Below, piece after piece: positions 33,584 to 43,112 of a stretch of 64,000 bases of DNA; within the stretch, counting starts at the first letter, position 1, and every line of letters starts with the position of its first letter. A program made the translations under genes and the position numbers. Below the pieces are notes generated by a model. The model made no database searches. It was not told the origin of the DNA and saw only the letters and a program-made list of their open reading frames with translations. Origin of the DNA: Neptuniibacter sp. 1_MG-2023 (GTDB lineage: Bacteria > Pseudomonadota > Gammaproteobacteria > Pseudomonadales > Balneatricaceae); NCBI RefSeq assembly GCF_030547185.1, contig NZ_JAUOQR010000009.1, forward strand, positions 62,001 through 126,000, written 5' to 3'.

Positions 33584-33907
33584 TTAACGACTAAAATATT
33601 GATCAATAATTATGGGGAGTTGTTCGAAGACGGCCGTTTCAAAATCCTCAATATGTTGATCGAATATCGTAAAGTATCGGGCCGCTTGTGCGCGACTAAG
33701 CATTTTCCCACTGATAGCGTAGTCAATTTCAGGAAGTGTTTTGTCGCTTCGCGGGGTCAAGTTCCAATCAATAAAATCTGAATGCAGCGCTTGCAACCTT
33801 TTATGGGCCAATATGCAGAACTGATCTATATGAGCAGGGCCTTCGGGACCTAAGCAGCCCGCTTCTATACGAAAATTAACCGTGAGGTGTGTCTGGGTTA
33901 TTGTCAT
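33584..33907 (-). CDS. Uncharacterised 107-aa protein
   Basis: Family not recognised. The N-terminal MTITQTHLTVNFRIEAGCLGPEGPAHIDQFC suggests a small alpha/beta protein; HIDQFCILAHKRLQALHSDFIDWNL and SGKMLSRAQAARYFTIFDQHIEDFE look helical. No signal peptide. Divergent from rhlE across about 190 bases; independent gene with an AAGAGTAAATA leader. Confidence 0.6.
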   Translation of the reverse strand: MTITQTHLTVNFRIEAGCLGPEGPAHIDQFCILAHKRLQALHSDFIDWNLTPRSDKTLPEIDYAISGKMLSRAQAARYFTIFDQHIEDFETAVFEQLPIIIDQYFSR

Positions 33908-34095
33908 TTATTTACTCTTATTATCTAAAAAATATCCCACAACCGTTACTACTATAGGTTATTAAACGGTTATTTACCTATTGTGACTTTAGCTATAGTC
34001 GATCTGATTCAGTTAGCTATAACTTAATCGTTTAAATTACTTTATAATTTCCGCTTTTAGCGACTCGCGCCTAATGCGCACATTGAGAGAGATAT

Positions 34096-35367
34096 ATGAA
34101 GTTTACCGCCTTAGATCTTGCACCTGCTATCCAGCAAGCATTGGATGATTGTGGTTATGAAGAAATGACCCCGATTCAGAAGCAAGCCATTATTCCTGCG
34201 CGTCGCGGAAAGGATCTCTTAGCTAATGCTCAAACGGGTACTGGTAAAACGGCTGCATTTGCACTACCTATTTTGCAAAAATTACATGATCAGCCTAAAG
34301 AGCTAAATGCGACGCAAGTCCGGGCCGTGATATTAACTCCAACTCGCGAACTTGCCCAGCAGCTTTTTGAAACAATTTCTCGCTATAACAAGTATTTAGA
34401 TCTACGTATTATTGCGGTTTATGGCGGTACTACGCTCGATACGCAAAAGAAAAAACTGCGTAACGGCACTGACATATTGATCGCTACTCCTGGTCGTTTG
34501 CTGGAACATATTACTGCTTGTAATGTATCCCTAGCGCAAACTGAGTTTGTTGTCTTAGATGAAGCCGATCGTATGCTTGATATGGGCTTCGTTAGCGATG
34601 TAATGACTATCTTAGAAAAGAGTGCGAAGAAACGTCAGACGATGCTTTTCTCTGCAACCTTATCTAGTGCAGTGCATACTCTATCCCGTAAGATTCTGAC
34701 CAGTCATGAGACCATTAGCGCAGCCAAAGCCAATATTACTGCCGATACCGTGGATCATGTTGTCTATCCGGTAGAAGAGAAATGTAAAGCAGACCTGTTT
34801 GCTGAATTAATTAAAAAGCATAACTGGTTTCAAGTATTGGTTTTTACCAGTACTAAAGGTCAGGCCGATGAGCTAATGAAAGACCTGAAGTTTGACGGTA
34901 TTGATGCGGTCATTTGCCATGGAGATAAAAGCCAAGGGGCTCGCCGCCGTGCGGTTGCAGATTTTAAGGCCGGTAAAGTACAAGTGCTTGTAGCAACTGA
35001 AGTTGCAGCAAGGGGACTAGATATTAAAGGCTTAGAGCATGTGGTCAACTACAACCTTCCCTACTTAGCGGAAGATTATGTTCACCGTATTGGCCGTACA
35101 GGTCGTGCGGGCGCTAAAGGTCAGGCGATCTCTTTTGTGAGCCGTGAAGAGGAAAGCGCCTTAGATAATATTGAGCGTTTTATTGGTGCGAGCATCCGTC
35201 GTGTTTACGTGCCGGGCTTTGAGGTAGGTAGCCGTGAAGGTTTGCGGAAACGAATTAGTCAAAAAGGTCCTAAAAAGCGTGTTAATAAAGCCACACGTAC
35301 CAAAATAATTGGTCAAAAATCGGCAAAGAAAAACAATGCGATAGGGAATGTTAAAAAGAAACGTTAA
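34096..35367 (+). CDS. rhlE: DEAD-box RNA helicase, RhlE type
   Basis: 423 aa. Q motif (GYEEMTPIQKQAI), Walker A AQTGTGKT (45-52), PTRELAQQ, DEAD (155-158), SAT (186-188), ATEVAARGLDIKGLEHVVNYNLP and HRIGRTGRAG. The C-terminus is a short basic tail (about 385-423, rich in K and R) that probably binds RNA. RhlE acts in rRNA maturation and mRNA turnover. Preceded by GAGAGATAT and followed by a strong hairpin. Confidence 0.93.
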   Translation: MKFTALDLAPAIQQALDDCGYEEMTPIQKQAIIPARRGKDLLANAQTGTGKTAAFALPILQKLHDQPKELNATQVRAVILTPTRELAQQLFETISRYNKYLDLRIIAVYGGTTLDTQKKKLRNGTDILIATPGRLLEHITACNVSLAQTEFVVLDEADRMLDMGFVSDVMTILEKSAKKRQTMLFSATLSSAVHTLSRKILTSHETISAAKANITADTVDHVVYPVEEKCKADLFAELIKKHNWFQVLVFTSTKGQADELMKDLKFDGIDAVICHGDKSQGARRRAVADFKAGKVQVLVATEVAARGLDIKGLEHVVNYNLPYLAEDYVHRIGRTGRAGAKGQAISFVSREEESALDNIERFIGASIRRVYVPGFEVGSREGLRKRISQKGPKKRVNKATRTKIIGQKSAKKNNAIGNVKKKR

Positions 35368-35426
35368 TTTAGAACACTTAGCTCACTCTCGGGTCTTGCT
35401 GTTACTTATTCATAATGCTGGAATAA

Positions 35427-35466
35427 AAAAAAGAGCGATGCGGTATAAGCCGATCGCTCTTTTTTA
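35427..35466. terminator. Bidirectional terminator between rhlE and the 64-aa gene
   Basis: AAGAGCGAT pairs with ATCGCTCTT, extended by CGG/CCG, with A and T runs on the two sides, so it can end transcription from both directions. Confidence 0.85.
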
Positions 35467-35497
35467 TAAACTGGTTTTTGCGTACAGGGTAGAGTGT

Positions 35498-35692
35498 TTA
35501 ATGCAGTTCTGAACTATCCATTGCCCCACGCTTCATACTACGTTCTACTAAATAATTATCCGAATCCTGTTTTTTGCGCTTGGTCTTTCCTGCCCTCTTC
35601 CTTGAATTCAATGCAGTGTTTGGCTTTTTAAAACCGTGATCAAAGTCATCATCGTCAAACGCAATCTCGCCTAATCTTAATTTGCTGCTCAT
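35498..35692 (-). CDS. Small basic/acidic protein, 64 aa
   Basis: Product not recognised. An acidic stretch (FDDDDFDHGF) is followed by a basic one (SRKRAGKTKRKKQD), giving a disordered-looking protein. AGGATAAGGTA lies directly before the ATG, and a terminator follows. Convergent with rhlE; its mixed charge suggests an RNA- or ribosome-associated small protein (inference). Confidence 0.6.
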   Translation of the reverse strand: MSSKLRLGEIAFDDDDFDHGFKKPNTALNSRKRAGKTKRKKQDSDNYLVERSMKRGAMDSSELH

Positions 35693-35932
35693 TACCTTAT
35701 CCTGATTTTTTGTTTTCCAATGCCTGCTGTTGTTTACAGACCATCATATGGAAACGTTTTTTTATGAACAAATCATTAAAGAAAGATTAAAAAGTAAGTT
35801 TAATCCTTTGCTAGTATAGAGTAACTCTACGATTAGACGAATATCTTTCATCAAAAGATTTAAATAAAATCAGGGGTTAAATTGAGATCTAGATAAGGTC
35901 TTATCTGGTGATGTTTGATTTATGTATAACTA

Positions 35933-35976
35933 AGCCCTGAGGCTAGTATTTATAGGGCCTCAGGGCTGCTTTTTTA
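35933..35976. terminator. Terminator-like hairpin at the end of the SHOCT-like gene
   Basis: GCCCTGAGGC pairs with GCCTCAGGGC across 14 bases; a T run follows on the plus strand. It lies just beyond the stop of the minus-strand gene at 35979. Confidence 0.6.
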
Positions 35977-35978
35977 TA

Positions 35979-36887
35979 TTATAGTTCGGCCATGATTGAA
36001 CGTACTTTTTCAAGGTAGACGGTCTCAGGCAGTGCGCCTGTATCATATAAGGCCTGAAGCTGCCGTAAACGCCCTTCTATAATACTTTCTCCACGATCAT
36101 TGATATGCGTGGACTGATCTCTTTCTTGTTCAAGTTGGATAATACGCGCCTCTAAAGCATCGCTGGATTGCGCTTGCTGCTGTTCGGTGAGGTATTTTGA
36201 ATCTACACTTTGCTTATCTTTTTTAAGCGTGGCGTATTGGTAGGTCTTCTGTAAATCTATTGATAGCCAGTCTGTTCTGTTATCAACAAGATCGGCCCCG
36301 CTAAAATGGATTAGCTGCCACTCATTTGAGCTTGTTCCCTGAATATCGCCATTACTTAAATTGTTCTTTAGACGACCATAATTTCCTGTTATTCCCGAAC
36401 GCCGTTGCTCTGCAATCAAGTCCGCATGCATAGCGCCGATGAGTAGGTTTAATTTATTATTTTTAATAAAAATAGATCCACTAATTGAGAGTCGTTTACG
36501 GCCAATATAAGCTGAACGAAAATCTGAAACAGAGAAGGTAATGACTTCGTTAGACTTTACCTGTTTAAAAGCTTGGCTAAGCTTGTTACCTAATAGATCA
36601 ATTTCTCGATCGGTAAATACTCGAACAGCGACCTCCGCATCATCATCCCACATTGAGTCACTTGTATTGTATGAACTGTTCTTGACTTGAACTTGGCTGA
36701 GCAACCGCGCTATCTTCTCAACGGAAATCTCTTTGGGGTGGTTATTATTATTTGCTCCGTTTAGTGTATTGATGGCAATATAGTCGGCCTGTTTTTTCCA
36801 GATGACCTCAGGTTTTGCTTGTACTGAAATGCTGATGAGCAGCACCAAAGGCAAAATGATAACTTTTTGATATATTTTGTTAATCAC
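35979..36887 (-). CDS. Exported protein with a C-terminal SHOCT-like motif
   Basis: 302 aa. Signal peptide (residues 1-24, cleavage after VQA). The central region, with RVFTDREIDLLGNKLSQAFKQVKSNEVITFSV and RKRLSISGSIFIKNNKLNLLIGAM, looks like a beta-rich periplasmic domain. A short coiled coil then leads to EGRLRQLQALYDTGALPETVYLEKVRSIMAEL, which matches the SHOCT pattern (xLxxLyDxGxLxxxxYxxKxxxIL). Function unknown. Monocistronic. Confidence 0.7.
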   Translation of the reverse strand: MINKIYQKVIILPLVLLISISVQAKPEVIWKKQADYIAINTLNGANNNNHPKEISVEKIARLLSQVQVKNSSYNTSDSMWDDDAEVAVRVFTDREIDLLGNKLSQAFKQVKSNEVITFSVSDFRSAYIGRKRLSISGSIFIKNNKLNLLIGAMHADLIAEQRRSGITGNYGRLKNNLSNGDIQGTSSNEWQLIHFSGADLVDNRTDWLSIDLQKTYQYATLKKDKQSVDSKYLTEQQQAQSSDALEARIIQLEQERDQSTHINDRGESIIEGRLRQLQALYDTGALPETVYLEKVRSIMAEL

Positions 36888-37176
36888 GGCGTCTTCCCTT
36901 TATTTTTGTCATTGTAGGGAAACACAGAGCAAAATGTATGCCCCTGTTTGTGGTCGTTTTTTAGGCTTTTTTCATTGATTTATTGATGTTTCATAAACCA
37001 ATCATCCATAAGTGCGACACTCTGTATCATTGAGCATGGACCACATCGTTCCAATAGGTAAAAACAGTGACCTATCAACCCTCCTCTTCTTAAGACAGAT
37101 AATAGGTACTTAGGAATATATTTGCTCCGTTCAGTATCCCGCTGTACGGGATGCTTTTTATAGGAATATAAATTTG

Positions 37177-38085
37177 ATGGACGCACAGTCTAGATCAGAA
37201 CAGCTTAAAGGGATTTATTTTGCGAGTGCAGCCTTTGTTATGTGGGGGTTTGTACCTGTTTATTTTAAATTGGTAGATCAAGTTTCTGCGCTTGAAGTAT
37301 TAGCGCACAGAGTGCTTTGGTCTGTTCTTTTTCTTGCTTTATATATTCTTGTTACTAAACGCTCACGGGAGTTCTTAAGTATATTTAGGCAACCTAAGGT
37401 TGTGTCTGCCTTAGCGCTTTCAGCGATTGTTATCTCCCTTAATTGGCTCGTTTTTATCTGGGCTGTCGGACAAGATAGAATTGTAGAGACTACCTTAGGG
37501 TATTTTATCAACCCATTGATAAATATACTTTTTGGTATGGCTTTTTTTGGTGAGCGGCTCCGTTCTATTCAATGGGTATCGGTTTGCTTGGCAGCCGGTG
37601 CCGTTGCTTATCAAGTGATTTTACTTGGGGAGTTGCCTTGGGTTGCTTTGACTTTGGCAGGTTGTTTCTCGGCATACAGTGTATTGCGTAAGAAGATCCC
37701 TGTTGATTCTGTGAGTGGATTACTTATTGAAACTTTGTGGCTACTGCCCATCGCATTAGCTTATATGGGATGGCTATTTAGCCATAATGAATTCCAGATA
37801 TTAAGCGTAGACAATCATATGGTTTGGTTGCTGTTGGGCACAGGCCTTGTCACGAGTCTTCCCTTGTTGGCTTTTGCATCTGGCGCTCGCCGTTTGAGCC
37901 TCACCTTAATTGGGTTACTCCAATATATTGGCCCAAGTATCGCTTTTTTGATTGCTGTTTTTTATTACCATGAACCTATGGATGAACGTCGCTTAGTTAC
38001 ATTTATACTTATCTGGATTGCGCTGGCTCTTTTCAGTGCCGAAGGAATCTTATTTCAGCGTCGTAGAAACCGCCTTAAGGGTTAA
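37177..38085 (+). CDS. rarD: RarD-type EamA/DMT permease
   Basis: 302 aa from ATG 37177 (TTG 37174 is possible, being nearer the AGGAA). Ten hydrophobic segments. GIYFASAAFVMWGFVPVYFKLV, AHRVLWSVLF and NWLVFIWAVGQDRIVETTLGYFINPL are RarD signatures. Called chloramphenicol-sensitive protein in Pseudomonas; the natural substrate is not established. Ordinary inner-membrane transporter. Confidence 0.92.
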   Translation: MDAQSRSEQLKGIYFASAAFVMWGFVPVYFKLVDQVSALEVLAHRVLWSVLFLALYILVTKRSREFLSIFRQPKVVSALALSAIVISLNWLVFIWAVGQDRIVETTLGYFINPLINILFGMAFFGERLRSIQWVSVCLAAGAVAYQVILLGELPWVALTLAGCFSAYSVLRKKIPVDSVSGLLIETLWLLPIALAYMGWLFSHNEFQILSVDNHMVWLLLGTGLVTSLPLLAFASGARRLSLTLIGLLQYIGPSIAFLIAVFYYHEPMDERRLVTFILIWIALALFSAEGILFQRRRNRLKG

Positions 38086-38216
38086 ATGATTGGTATTAGA
38101 AGTGCTCATATTTAATGGCTCTAAAAAGCGGCTTAAAATAGAGTAATTTTACGACTACCTTTTATCTCGAAATCACAGTACAGTGCTGCAAAATTTATCA
38201 GTTATGTGAAATTGTG

Positions 38217-39017
38217 ATGAATATTGAAACCCTACAATCCCGTTTTTTTGAAATTAGAAGCAACAAGGCTTTTGAGCTATTCGTTGTGGCAGTCATACTC
38301 TTTTCCGCCTTAGTTATTGGCGCAAAAACCTATGATATACCTACACATATACTTTCAATTATTGTCTGGTTAGATCGCGCCATTACGGCTTTCTTTTTTA
38401 TTGAGCTGACAATACGGTTTATAGGTGAACCCCATAAGAAAACGTTCTTCAAAAACCCATGGAATATTTTTGATACCCTGATTGTTGTGGTCAGTGTTAT
38501 TCCTATTCAAGACAGCGAAATGGCCTTGATCGGGCGTTTAATTCGTATTTTCCGAGTTTTGCGTATGGTGTCGATTGTCCCTGAATTGCGTTTACTACTT
38601 AATTCATTGATCAAAGCGCTACCTCAGTTGGGTTATGTGATTTTGCTCATGTTTATTATTTTTTATATCTATGCAGCGATCGGTTCATCATTTTTTGTCG
38701 ATATTAATCCCGTGTTATGGGGTGATATCTCTATCGCTATGCTAACGCTCTTTAGGGTAATGACCTTTGAAGATTGGACCGATGTAATGTATGAAACCAT
38801 GGAGGTCTACCCTTTCAGTTGGCTTTTCTACTTAACATTTATCTTCTTAACCACCTTCGCTTTCTTGAATATGGTGATCGGTATTGTGGTCAATGTGATG
38901 GAAAATGAACACGCAGAGGAAGCTAAAGAGAAAGCGATAGCGGATGGCGATCTTACAATAGAGGATCTTTCTCGCCAGATAGCCGAGCTTAAAACCCTGC
39001 TGGAGCAGCGAAAGTAA
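38217..39017 (+). CDS. Bacterial voltage-gated cation channel (NavBac family)
   Basis: 266 aa, one six-helix channel subunit. S4 arginines lie every third residue (Arg107, 110, 113, 116 in IGRLIRIFRVLRMV). The pore loop reads LFRVMTFEDWTDVMYE, with the filter TFEDWTD at 183-189 where NaChBac/NavAb have TLESWSM. S6 (FLTTFAFLNMVIGIVVNVMEN) is followed by a coiled-coil tail (EDLSRQIAELKTLLEQ) typical of the tetramer. The acid-rich filter suggests Ca2+ or broad selectivity (inference). GTG 38214 is an alternative start. Confidence 0.9.
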   Translation: MNIETLQSRFFEIRSNKAFELFVVAVILFSALVIGAKTYDIPTHILSIIVWLDRAITAFFFIELTIRFIGEPHKKTFFKNPWNIFDTLIVVVSVIPIQDSEMALIGRLIRIFRVLRMVSIVPELRLLLNSLIKALPQLGYVILLMFIIFYIYAAIGSSFFVDINPVLWGDISIAMLTLFRVMTFEDWTDVMYETMEVYPFSWLFYLTFIFLTTFAFLNMVIGIVVNVMENEHAEEAKEKAIADGDLTIEDLSRQIAELKTLLEQRK

Positions 39018-39052
39018 GAGCGTGATTTTATCTAGCCGCTGACGTAAGTGAT

Positions 39053-39088
39053 AAGCCCGAGATTGATTGTCAATTTCGGGCTTTTTTT
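39053..39088. terminator. Terminator between the channel gene and the GST gene
   Basis: AAGCCCGA pairs with TCGGGCTT and a T run follows; the convergent GST gene ends at 39098. Confidence 0.8.
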
Positions 39089-39097
39089 ATGGCTGTG

Positions 39098-39748
39098 TTA
39101 AGGGAAAAGGGTTTTAGGATCATCTCGTTGCCAAGCTGGATATTTCTGCATAATGTTGCTGAATAGCTCGGAGTCTTTAAAACGGTTTAGCCAGTTTTGA
39201 AGCTGTGTATATTGGGTTGATTCAAACCAAGCCAGATCCACATGGGCACATTGCCTTATAAATGGCAGTAGCGCCATATCAGCTAAAGTTATTTGATCGG
39301 TTACTAGGAATCCTTTGTTAGCCTCTAATAGGGATTCTAATGTTTTAAACCATGCTTCACATTGGTTCCGATAGTACGTTTCAGGCTGTTCTGGATATCG
39401 GTCTGCATATTTATAACGATCAAGCCAAGGCTTAAAGCATTGATCATTTTCTGTGATCAATGACTCAATCGTCGATATATAAGGTTCGGAATACCAGCTT
39501 TTAGGGTCCTGTTGAGTTAGAGCCCAGCGCATAATATCAATGCTTTCATCGATCACTTCGCCACTAGGTAGCTGTAAAACGGGGACCGTGCCTTTAGGAG
39601 AGATCGCTAGCATCTCTTCAGGCTTATTACGGAGCACTATTTCACGTAACTCTAGCTTTATGCCACTGTAGGCTATAGCAAGCCGAGCTCGCATTGCATA
39701 GGGGCAGCGACGGAAGGAGTATAAAATGGGCAGTTTAGTCTCGGTCAT
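39098..39748 (-). CDS. Glutathione S-transferase family protein
   Basis: 216 aa. N-terminal thioredoxin-like domain with LYSFRRCPYAMRARLAI (Cys15), the cis-Pro in GTVPVL and DESIDIMRWA as the glutathione gamma-Glu site. All-helical C-terminal domain with ITLADMALLPFIRQ. Cytoplasmic; substrate unknown. The Cys15-Pro-Tyr-Ala start resembles omega/glutaredoxin-like GSTs with thiol activity. 15 bases after the YkgJ gene and probably cotranscribed with it. Confidence 0.88.
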   Translation of the reverse strand: MTETKLPILYSFRRCPYAMRARLAIAYSGIKLELREIVLRNKPEEMLAISPKGTVPVLQLPSGEVIDESIDIMRWALTQQDPKSWYSEPYISTIESLITENDQCFKPWLDRYKYADRYPEQPETYYRNQCEAWFKTLESLLEANKGFLVTDQITLADMALLPFIRQCAHVDLAWFESTQYTQLQNWLNRFKDSELFSNIMQKYPAWQRDDPKTLFP

Positions 39749-39762
39749 TATCTTTGCTTAGT

Positions 39763-40152
39763 CTATTTAGGCTGGTATGCGCAATAGTTAGGCTTTGGAC
39801 CAACCATTGGATGCTTACGACAGGTATCGGGTCTATTTTCATAGATAATACATAGACGGGTTTTCTGTTCTAAATAGATACAATCGTCATTGGCATAGCG
39901 TGAGAGCGTATAGACTTCGGTTTTGTTATTAAAATGACCAACAATACCTTCCTTCATCAACCTTTTAGCTAGACGTTTAGGTTGTTCATGTACGTCAAAC
40001 TCATCAAGCACACCCATTCGAACAAGATCTGCGAAGCGCACTTCGACAGGTAGGCTGCAACAGGTACCTTTGCAGGAGTCGCACATTTTACTTTTGTACT
40101 TCACCCATGTTTGTAAATCATCGACATTAGCGGCGGGAATCGGCTTATTCAT
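39763..40152 (-). CDS. YkgJ family cysteine-cluster protein
   Basis: 129 aa from ATG 40152; a GTG 9 bases upstream is less likely. The cluster MCDSCKGTCCSLPVEVRFADLVRMG (Cys24, 27, 31, 32), later CIYLEQKTRLCIIYENRPDTCRKHP and a final YC match the YkgJ family of zinc- or iron-sulfur-type cysteine clusters. Function not established. Followed by a GST gene. Confidence 0.85.
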   Translation of the reverse strand: MNKPIPAANVDDLQTWVKYKSKMCDSCKGTCCSLPVEVRFADLVRMGVLDEFDVHEQPKRLAKRLMKEGIVGHFNNKTEVYTLSRYANDDCIYLEQKTRLCIIYENRPDTCRKHPMVGPKPNYCAYQPK

Positions 40153-40272
40153 GGATATCACTTAGTTGTTCTGCTGGAGTTTAAGGCGCGATCATAGCAT
40201 TATCCAATAACTGAACAAGTTTTATAACACCAAGATTACACGAGTCACTTTGTAAAGAGTTTACATCTCCCT

Positions 40273-41052
40273 ATGGGCTTAAATAACGATTTCCTTGATA
40301 TTTACCGCAAGCAATCCCGCTGGCGTCTAATTAATGAACCTATTGCTGCTAGTTCCCATGCCGCTTTAAAAAGGGATAGCGAACTATTAAAAGAGGTTGC
40401 GTGCGGCAAGCGAGGTGCAACAGCGCGCCTCTGGGAGGTCCCACAATGTTTAGTGGTAACGAGAAAGGAGACGCGCTTCCCTTTCTTTGAACAGGCTTGT
40501 ATGGAATTACAGGAGCAAGGATGGCCGGTCATTGTTCGTGATAGCGGTGGTACATCAGTGCCTTTACATCCAGGTATTATTAACTTCTCAATTATCTTCC
40601 CTAAAATGGGTAATGATGATTTTGATCTTGATGAGATCTATATGGCTTTATGCGAGCCCATTAAAAGGGTCTTGCAACGTTTAAACCTCTCTGCCGAGTA
40701 TGGAGAAACGCCAGGTTCCTATTGTGATGGTCGATATAATTTAAATATAGGTGGCTTAAAAATAACTGGTACAGCACAAAAAATAATGGTGTCTCCGACT
40801 AATAAAAAAGGGATAAAACAGGGTGTGCTAGCACAAGCGATGCTCATGGTTGAAGCGGATGCCGTTGCTGGAACCTATTGGGTTAATCAGTTCTATACAC
40901 GGGCAGGCAATAATCGGCAATTTGACCCTTTAGTGGCAACAAGTATTAAGCACTTATTGCCGCAGACTCAAACCGCTGAAGCAGTGGGCTTATTGACGAC
41001 ACAGGTTCGAACACTTATCTCCGAGGAGTTTAATTTACTTCTTTGCAATTAA
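40273..41052 (+). CDS. Lipoate/octanoate-protein ligase family protein (LplA-like)
   Basis: 259 aa. VIVRDSGGTSVPLHPGIINFSIIF corresponds to the RRxSGGGxVxHDxGxxNxS motif of lipoate ligases, and GLKITGTAQK carries the catalytic lysine motif (KIxGxAQ). Sequence between is LplA-like but shorter than E. coli LplA, lacking its C-terminal accessory domain, closer to LipM/LipL octanoyltransferase-type proteins. It acts on lipoyl domains in the cytoplasm. Monocistronic. Confidence 0.8.
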   Translation: MGLNNDFLDIYRKQSRWRLINEPIAASSHAALKRDSELLKEVACGKRGATARLWEVPQCLVVTRKETRFPFFEQACMELQEQGWPVIVRDSGGTSVPLHPGIINFSIIFPKMGNDDFDLDEIYMALCEPIKRVLQRLNLSAEYGETPGSYCDGRYNLNIGGLKITGTAQKIMVSPTNKKGIKQGVLAQAMLMVEADAVAGTYWVNQFYTRAGNNRQFDPLVATSIKHLLPQTQTAEAVGLLTTQVRTLISEEFNLLLCN

Positions 41053-41241
41053 ATCATCACTTTTTTGTCATATAGAGCCCATATAATTTACTCATGTTCA
41101 AGGATAAGTAACGCCGGACGGGCAACGGACTGCCATCCCACCTAACTTCTCTCTCCTAAGTGTTTCTCCTCCCCTACTTTAATCATTTTAAGCTTCCTGA
41201 TTTAATAGCAGAACATTAACTTAGATATAGAAGCGACACCT

Positions 41242-42642
41242 ATGCGTGCAATTAAGCCTTATTCTCAAGCTGACCTTAAAAAAGTTATTAATGAGCTTGC
41301 GACTACTTTCGGTGATCGTATTCACTTATCACAGACCGTACGAGAACAACATGGCGGCGGTGATGACAGCTATGGCAACCTTCCCCCTGATGCGGTGATG
41401 TACCCCTTTAGCACAGAAGAGATCGCTCAGATCGTTACACTCTGTAATAGATATAAGATTCCGGTTATCCCTTTTGGCGCAGGTTCCTCCGTTGAAGGAC
41501 ACTTACTTGCGGTTAAAGGTGGGATATCTATAGATCTATCTGAAATGAATCAAATTATAGAAATTAATGCGCCCGATATGGATTGTCGTGTTCAAGCAGG
41601 CGTAACTCGAGAGCAGCTTAATAAGGCCTTGCGTTATGACGGGTTGTTTTTTCCTATAGATCCCGGCGCTAACGCGTCAATTGGTGGTATGACTGCCACT
41701 CAGGCTTCAGGCACTAATGCGGTTAAATACGGAACAATGAAAGATGCGGTTATTGGTTTAACTGCCGTTATGGCCTCAGGCGAGGTGATTAAAACCGGTT
41801 CACGAGCAAGGAAGAGTTCTGCAGGTTATGACCTTACACAGCTTTTGGTAGGCTCAGAAGGCACCTTGGCAGTAATTACTGAGGTGCAGTTACGCTTACA
41901 TCCCGTCCCCGAAACAATAAAGGCTGCAGTCTGTAGTTTTGATACTGTGGCATCGGCAGTCGATACAGTGATTAACGCTATGCAGATGGCGATTCCTATG
42001 GCCAGAATTGAATTACTTAATAGTCTGCAGATGAAGGCTTGTATCCAATATTCAAAGCTTGAAGGGTTTGAAGCAAAACCGACTCTCTTTATTGAGTTTA
42101 ATGGCACAGAACAAAGTGTAGCTGAGCAAATTAATTTATTTAAAGATATAAGCGGTGAATTTGGAGGCAGTGAATTTAAATGGGCAGAAACAACGGAGCA
42201 GCGCAATCTGCTTTGGAGCGCCCGTCATCACGCTTATCATGCGACTCAGCAGTTACAAGCCAACAGTAAAGTACTTACAACCGATGTTTGTGTGCCTATA
42301 TCTAAATTGGCAAAAAGCATATTGCAGGCAGAGCAAGATGCTGAGGCAAGCGGACTGCAGTGTACTATTGTTGGCCATGTTGGGGATGGTAACTACCATC
42401 TATTGATAGTGATGGACCCAACTAGCCGTGATCAAATTGAGCGGGCTAAACAGTTATCATCTCAGGTAGTTAATACCGCACTTAACTTAGGTGGAACTTG
42501 TACAGGAGAACATGGAATTGGCTTAGGTAAAAAGGAGTTTCTAAAGCTGGAACATGCAACATCAATAGATGTCATGAAAACGATAAAAATGGCCTTAGAT
42601 CCCAAAAATATTATGAACCCAGGTAAAGTCTTCGATCTATAG
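41242..42642 (+). CDS. FAD-binding D-lactate/2-hydroxyacid dehydrogenase (GlcD-type)
   Basis: 466 aa. FAD_binding_4 domain with VIPFGAGSSVEGH, FPIDPGANASIGGMTATQASGTNAVKYGTM and SAGYDLTQLLVGSEGTLAVITEV. FAD-oxidase C-terminal domain with GHVGDGNYHLLI and GGTCTGEHGIGLGKKEFL. The family oxidises D-lactate, glycolate or D-2-hydroxy acids, passing electrons to cytochrome c or quinone. No glcE/glcF follows, so D-lactate dehydrogenase (cytochrome type) is favoured over glycolate oxidase. Confidence 0.9.
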   Translation: MRAIKPYSQADLKKVINELATTFGDRIHLSQTVREQHGGGDDSYGNLPPDAVMYPFSTEEIAQIVTLCNRYKIPVIPFGAGSSVEGHLLAVKGGISIDLSEMNQIIEINAPDMDCRVQAGVTREQLNKALRYDGLFFPIDPGANASIGGMTATQASGTNAVKYGTMKDAVIGLTAVMASGEVIKTGSRARKSSAGYDLTQLLVGSEGTLAVITEVQLRLHPVPETIKAAVCSFDTVASAVDTVINAMQMAIPMARIELLNSLQMKACIQYSKLEGFEAKPTLFIEFNGTEQSVAEQINLFKDISGEFGGSEFKWAETTEQRNLLWSARHHAYHATQQLQANSKVLTTDVCVPISKLAKSILQAEQDAEASGLQCTIVGHVGDGNYHLLIVMDPTSRDQIERAKQLSSQVVNTALNLGGTCTGEHGIGLGKKEFLKLEHATSIDVMKTIKMALDPKNIMNPGKVFDL

Positions 42643-42669
42643 GCTCATGCATACCTTTATCATCTTTAT

Positions 42670-43101
42670 CTATGCTGGTGGGGGTTCTAACCACACTCGC
42701 CATGTTGTTGAACCGTTAACCTGTAAATAATAGCGTCCGGGCTGCTCTAAAACATAACTATCCTCCCCGCCTCCGCCAATATGAAGATTCTCAACAACAT
42801 CGCCCTCTTCGTTATAGATCGCCATAACAAAGATAGAACCGTCACTTTGAAAGCGAATCTGGGTGGGGCCAGTAAGGGTGAATAGCTCAGTTTTGAGAGT
42901 ATGTTTACCGGAAAACTGGGGCTCATTGCTAACCATTAAATCTTCAATCACTAAGCTGTCATAACAACTAAGCCGCTGATCCTTATCCTCAATAGTTTTA
43001 CATTGATTAAAGGCTTTAGTGATCGGGTTTGCATAAAGCTGCGCACTTAAAGAGCCCGTTAAAGCGAGTACAATTATTGGAGCTGGCCACTTGCGTTCCA
43101 C
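42670..43101 (-). CDS. Exported protein of unknown function, 143 aa
   Basis: Start GTG 43101 is chosen because GAGGAG lies 7 bases upstream; a GTG at 43116 overlaps the preceding stop. Signal peptide to about residue 23 (SLSAQLYA). CKTIEDKDQRLSCYDSL is the short Cys-pair motif seen at the N-terminus of many exported gammaproteobacterial proteins (disulfide likely). The C-terminal half is beta-rich, with a glycine cluster (HIGGGGEDSYVL) and YYLQVNGSTTWRVWLE, reminiscent of a pre-peptidase-like or jelly-roll domain. Downstream partner of the 100-aa gene. Confidence 0.65.
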   Translation of the reverse strand: MERKWPAPIIVLALTGSLSAQLYANPITKAFNQCKTIEDKDQRLSCYDSLVIEDLMVSNEPQFSGKHTLKTELFTLTGPTQIRFQSDGSIFVMAIYNEEGDVVENLHIGGGGEDSYVLEQPGRYYLQVNGSTTWRVWLEPPPA

Positions 43102-43112
43102 AGTTAATCTCC

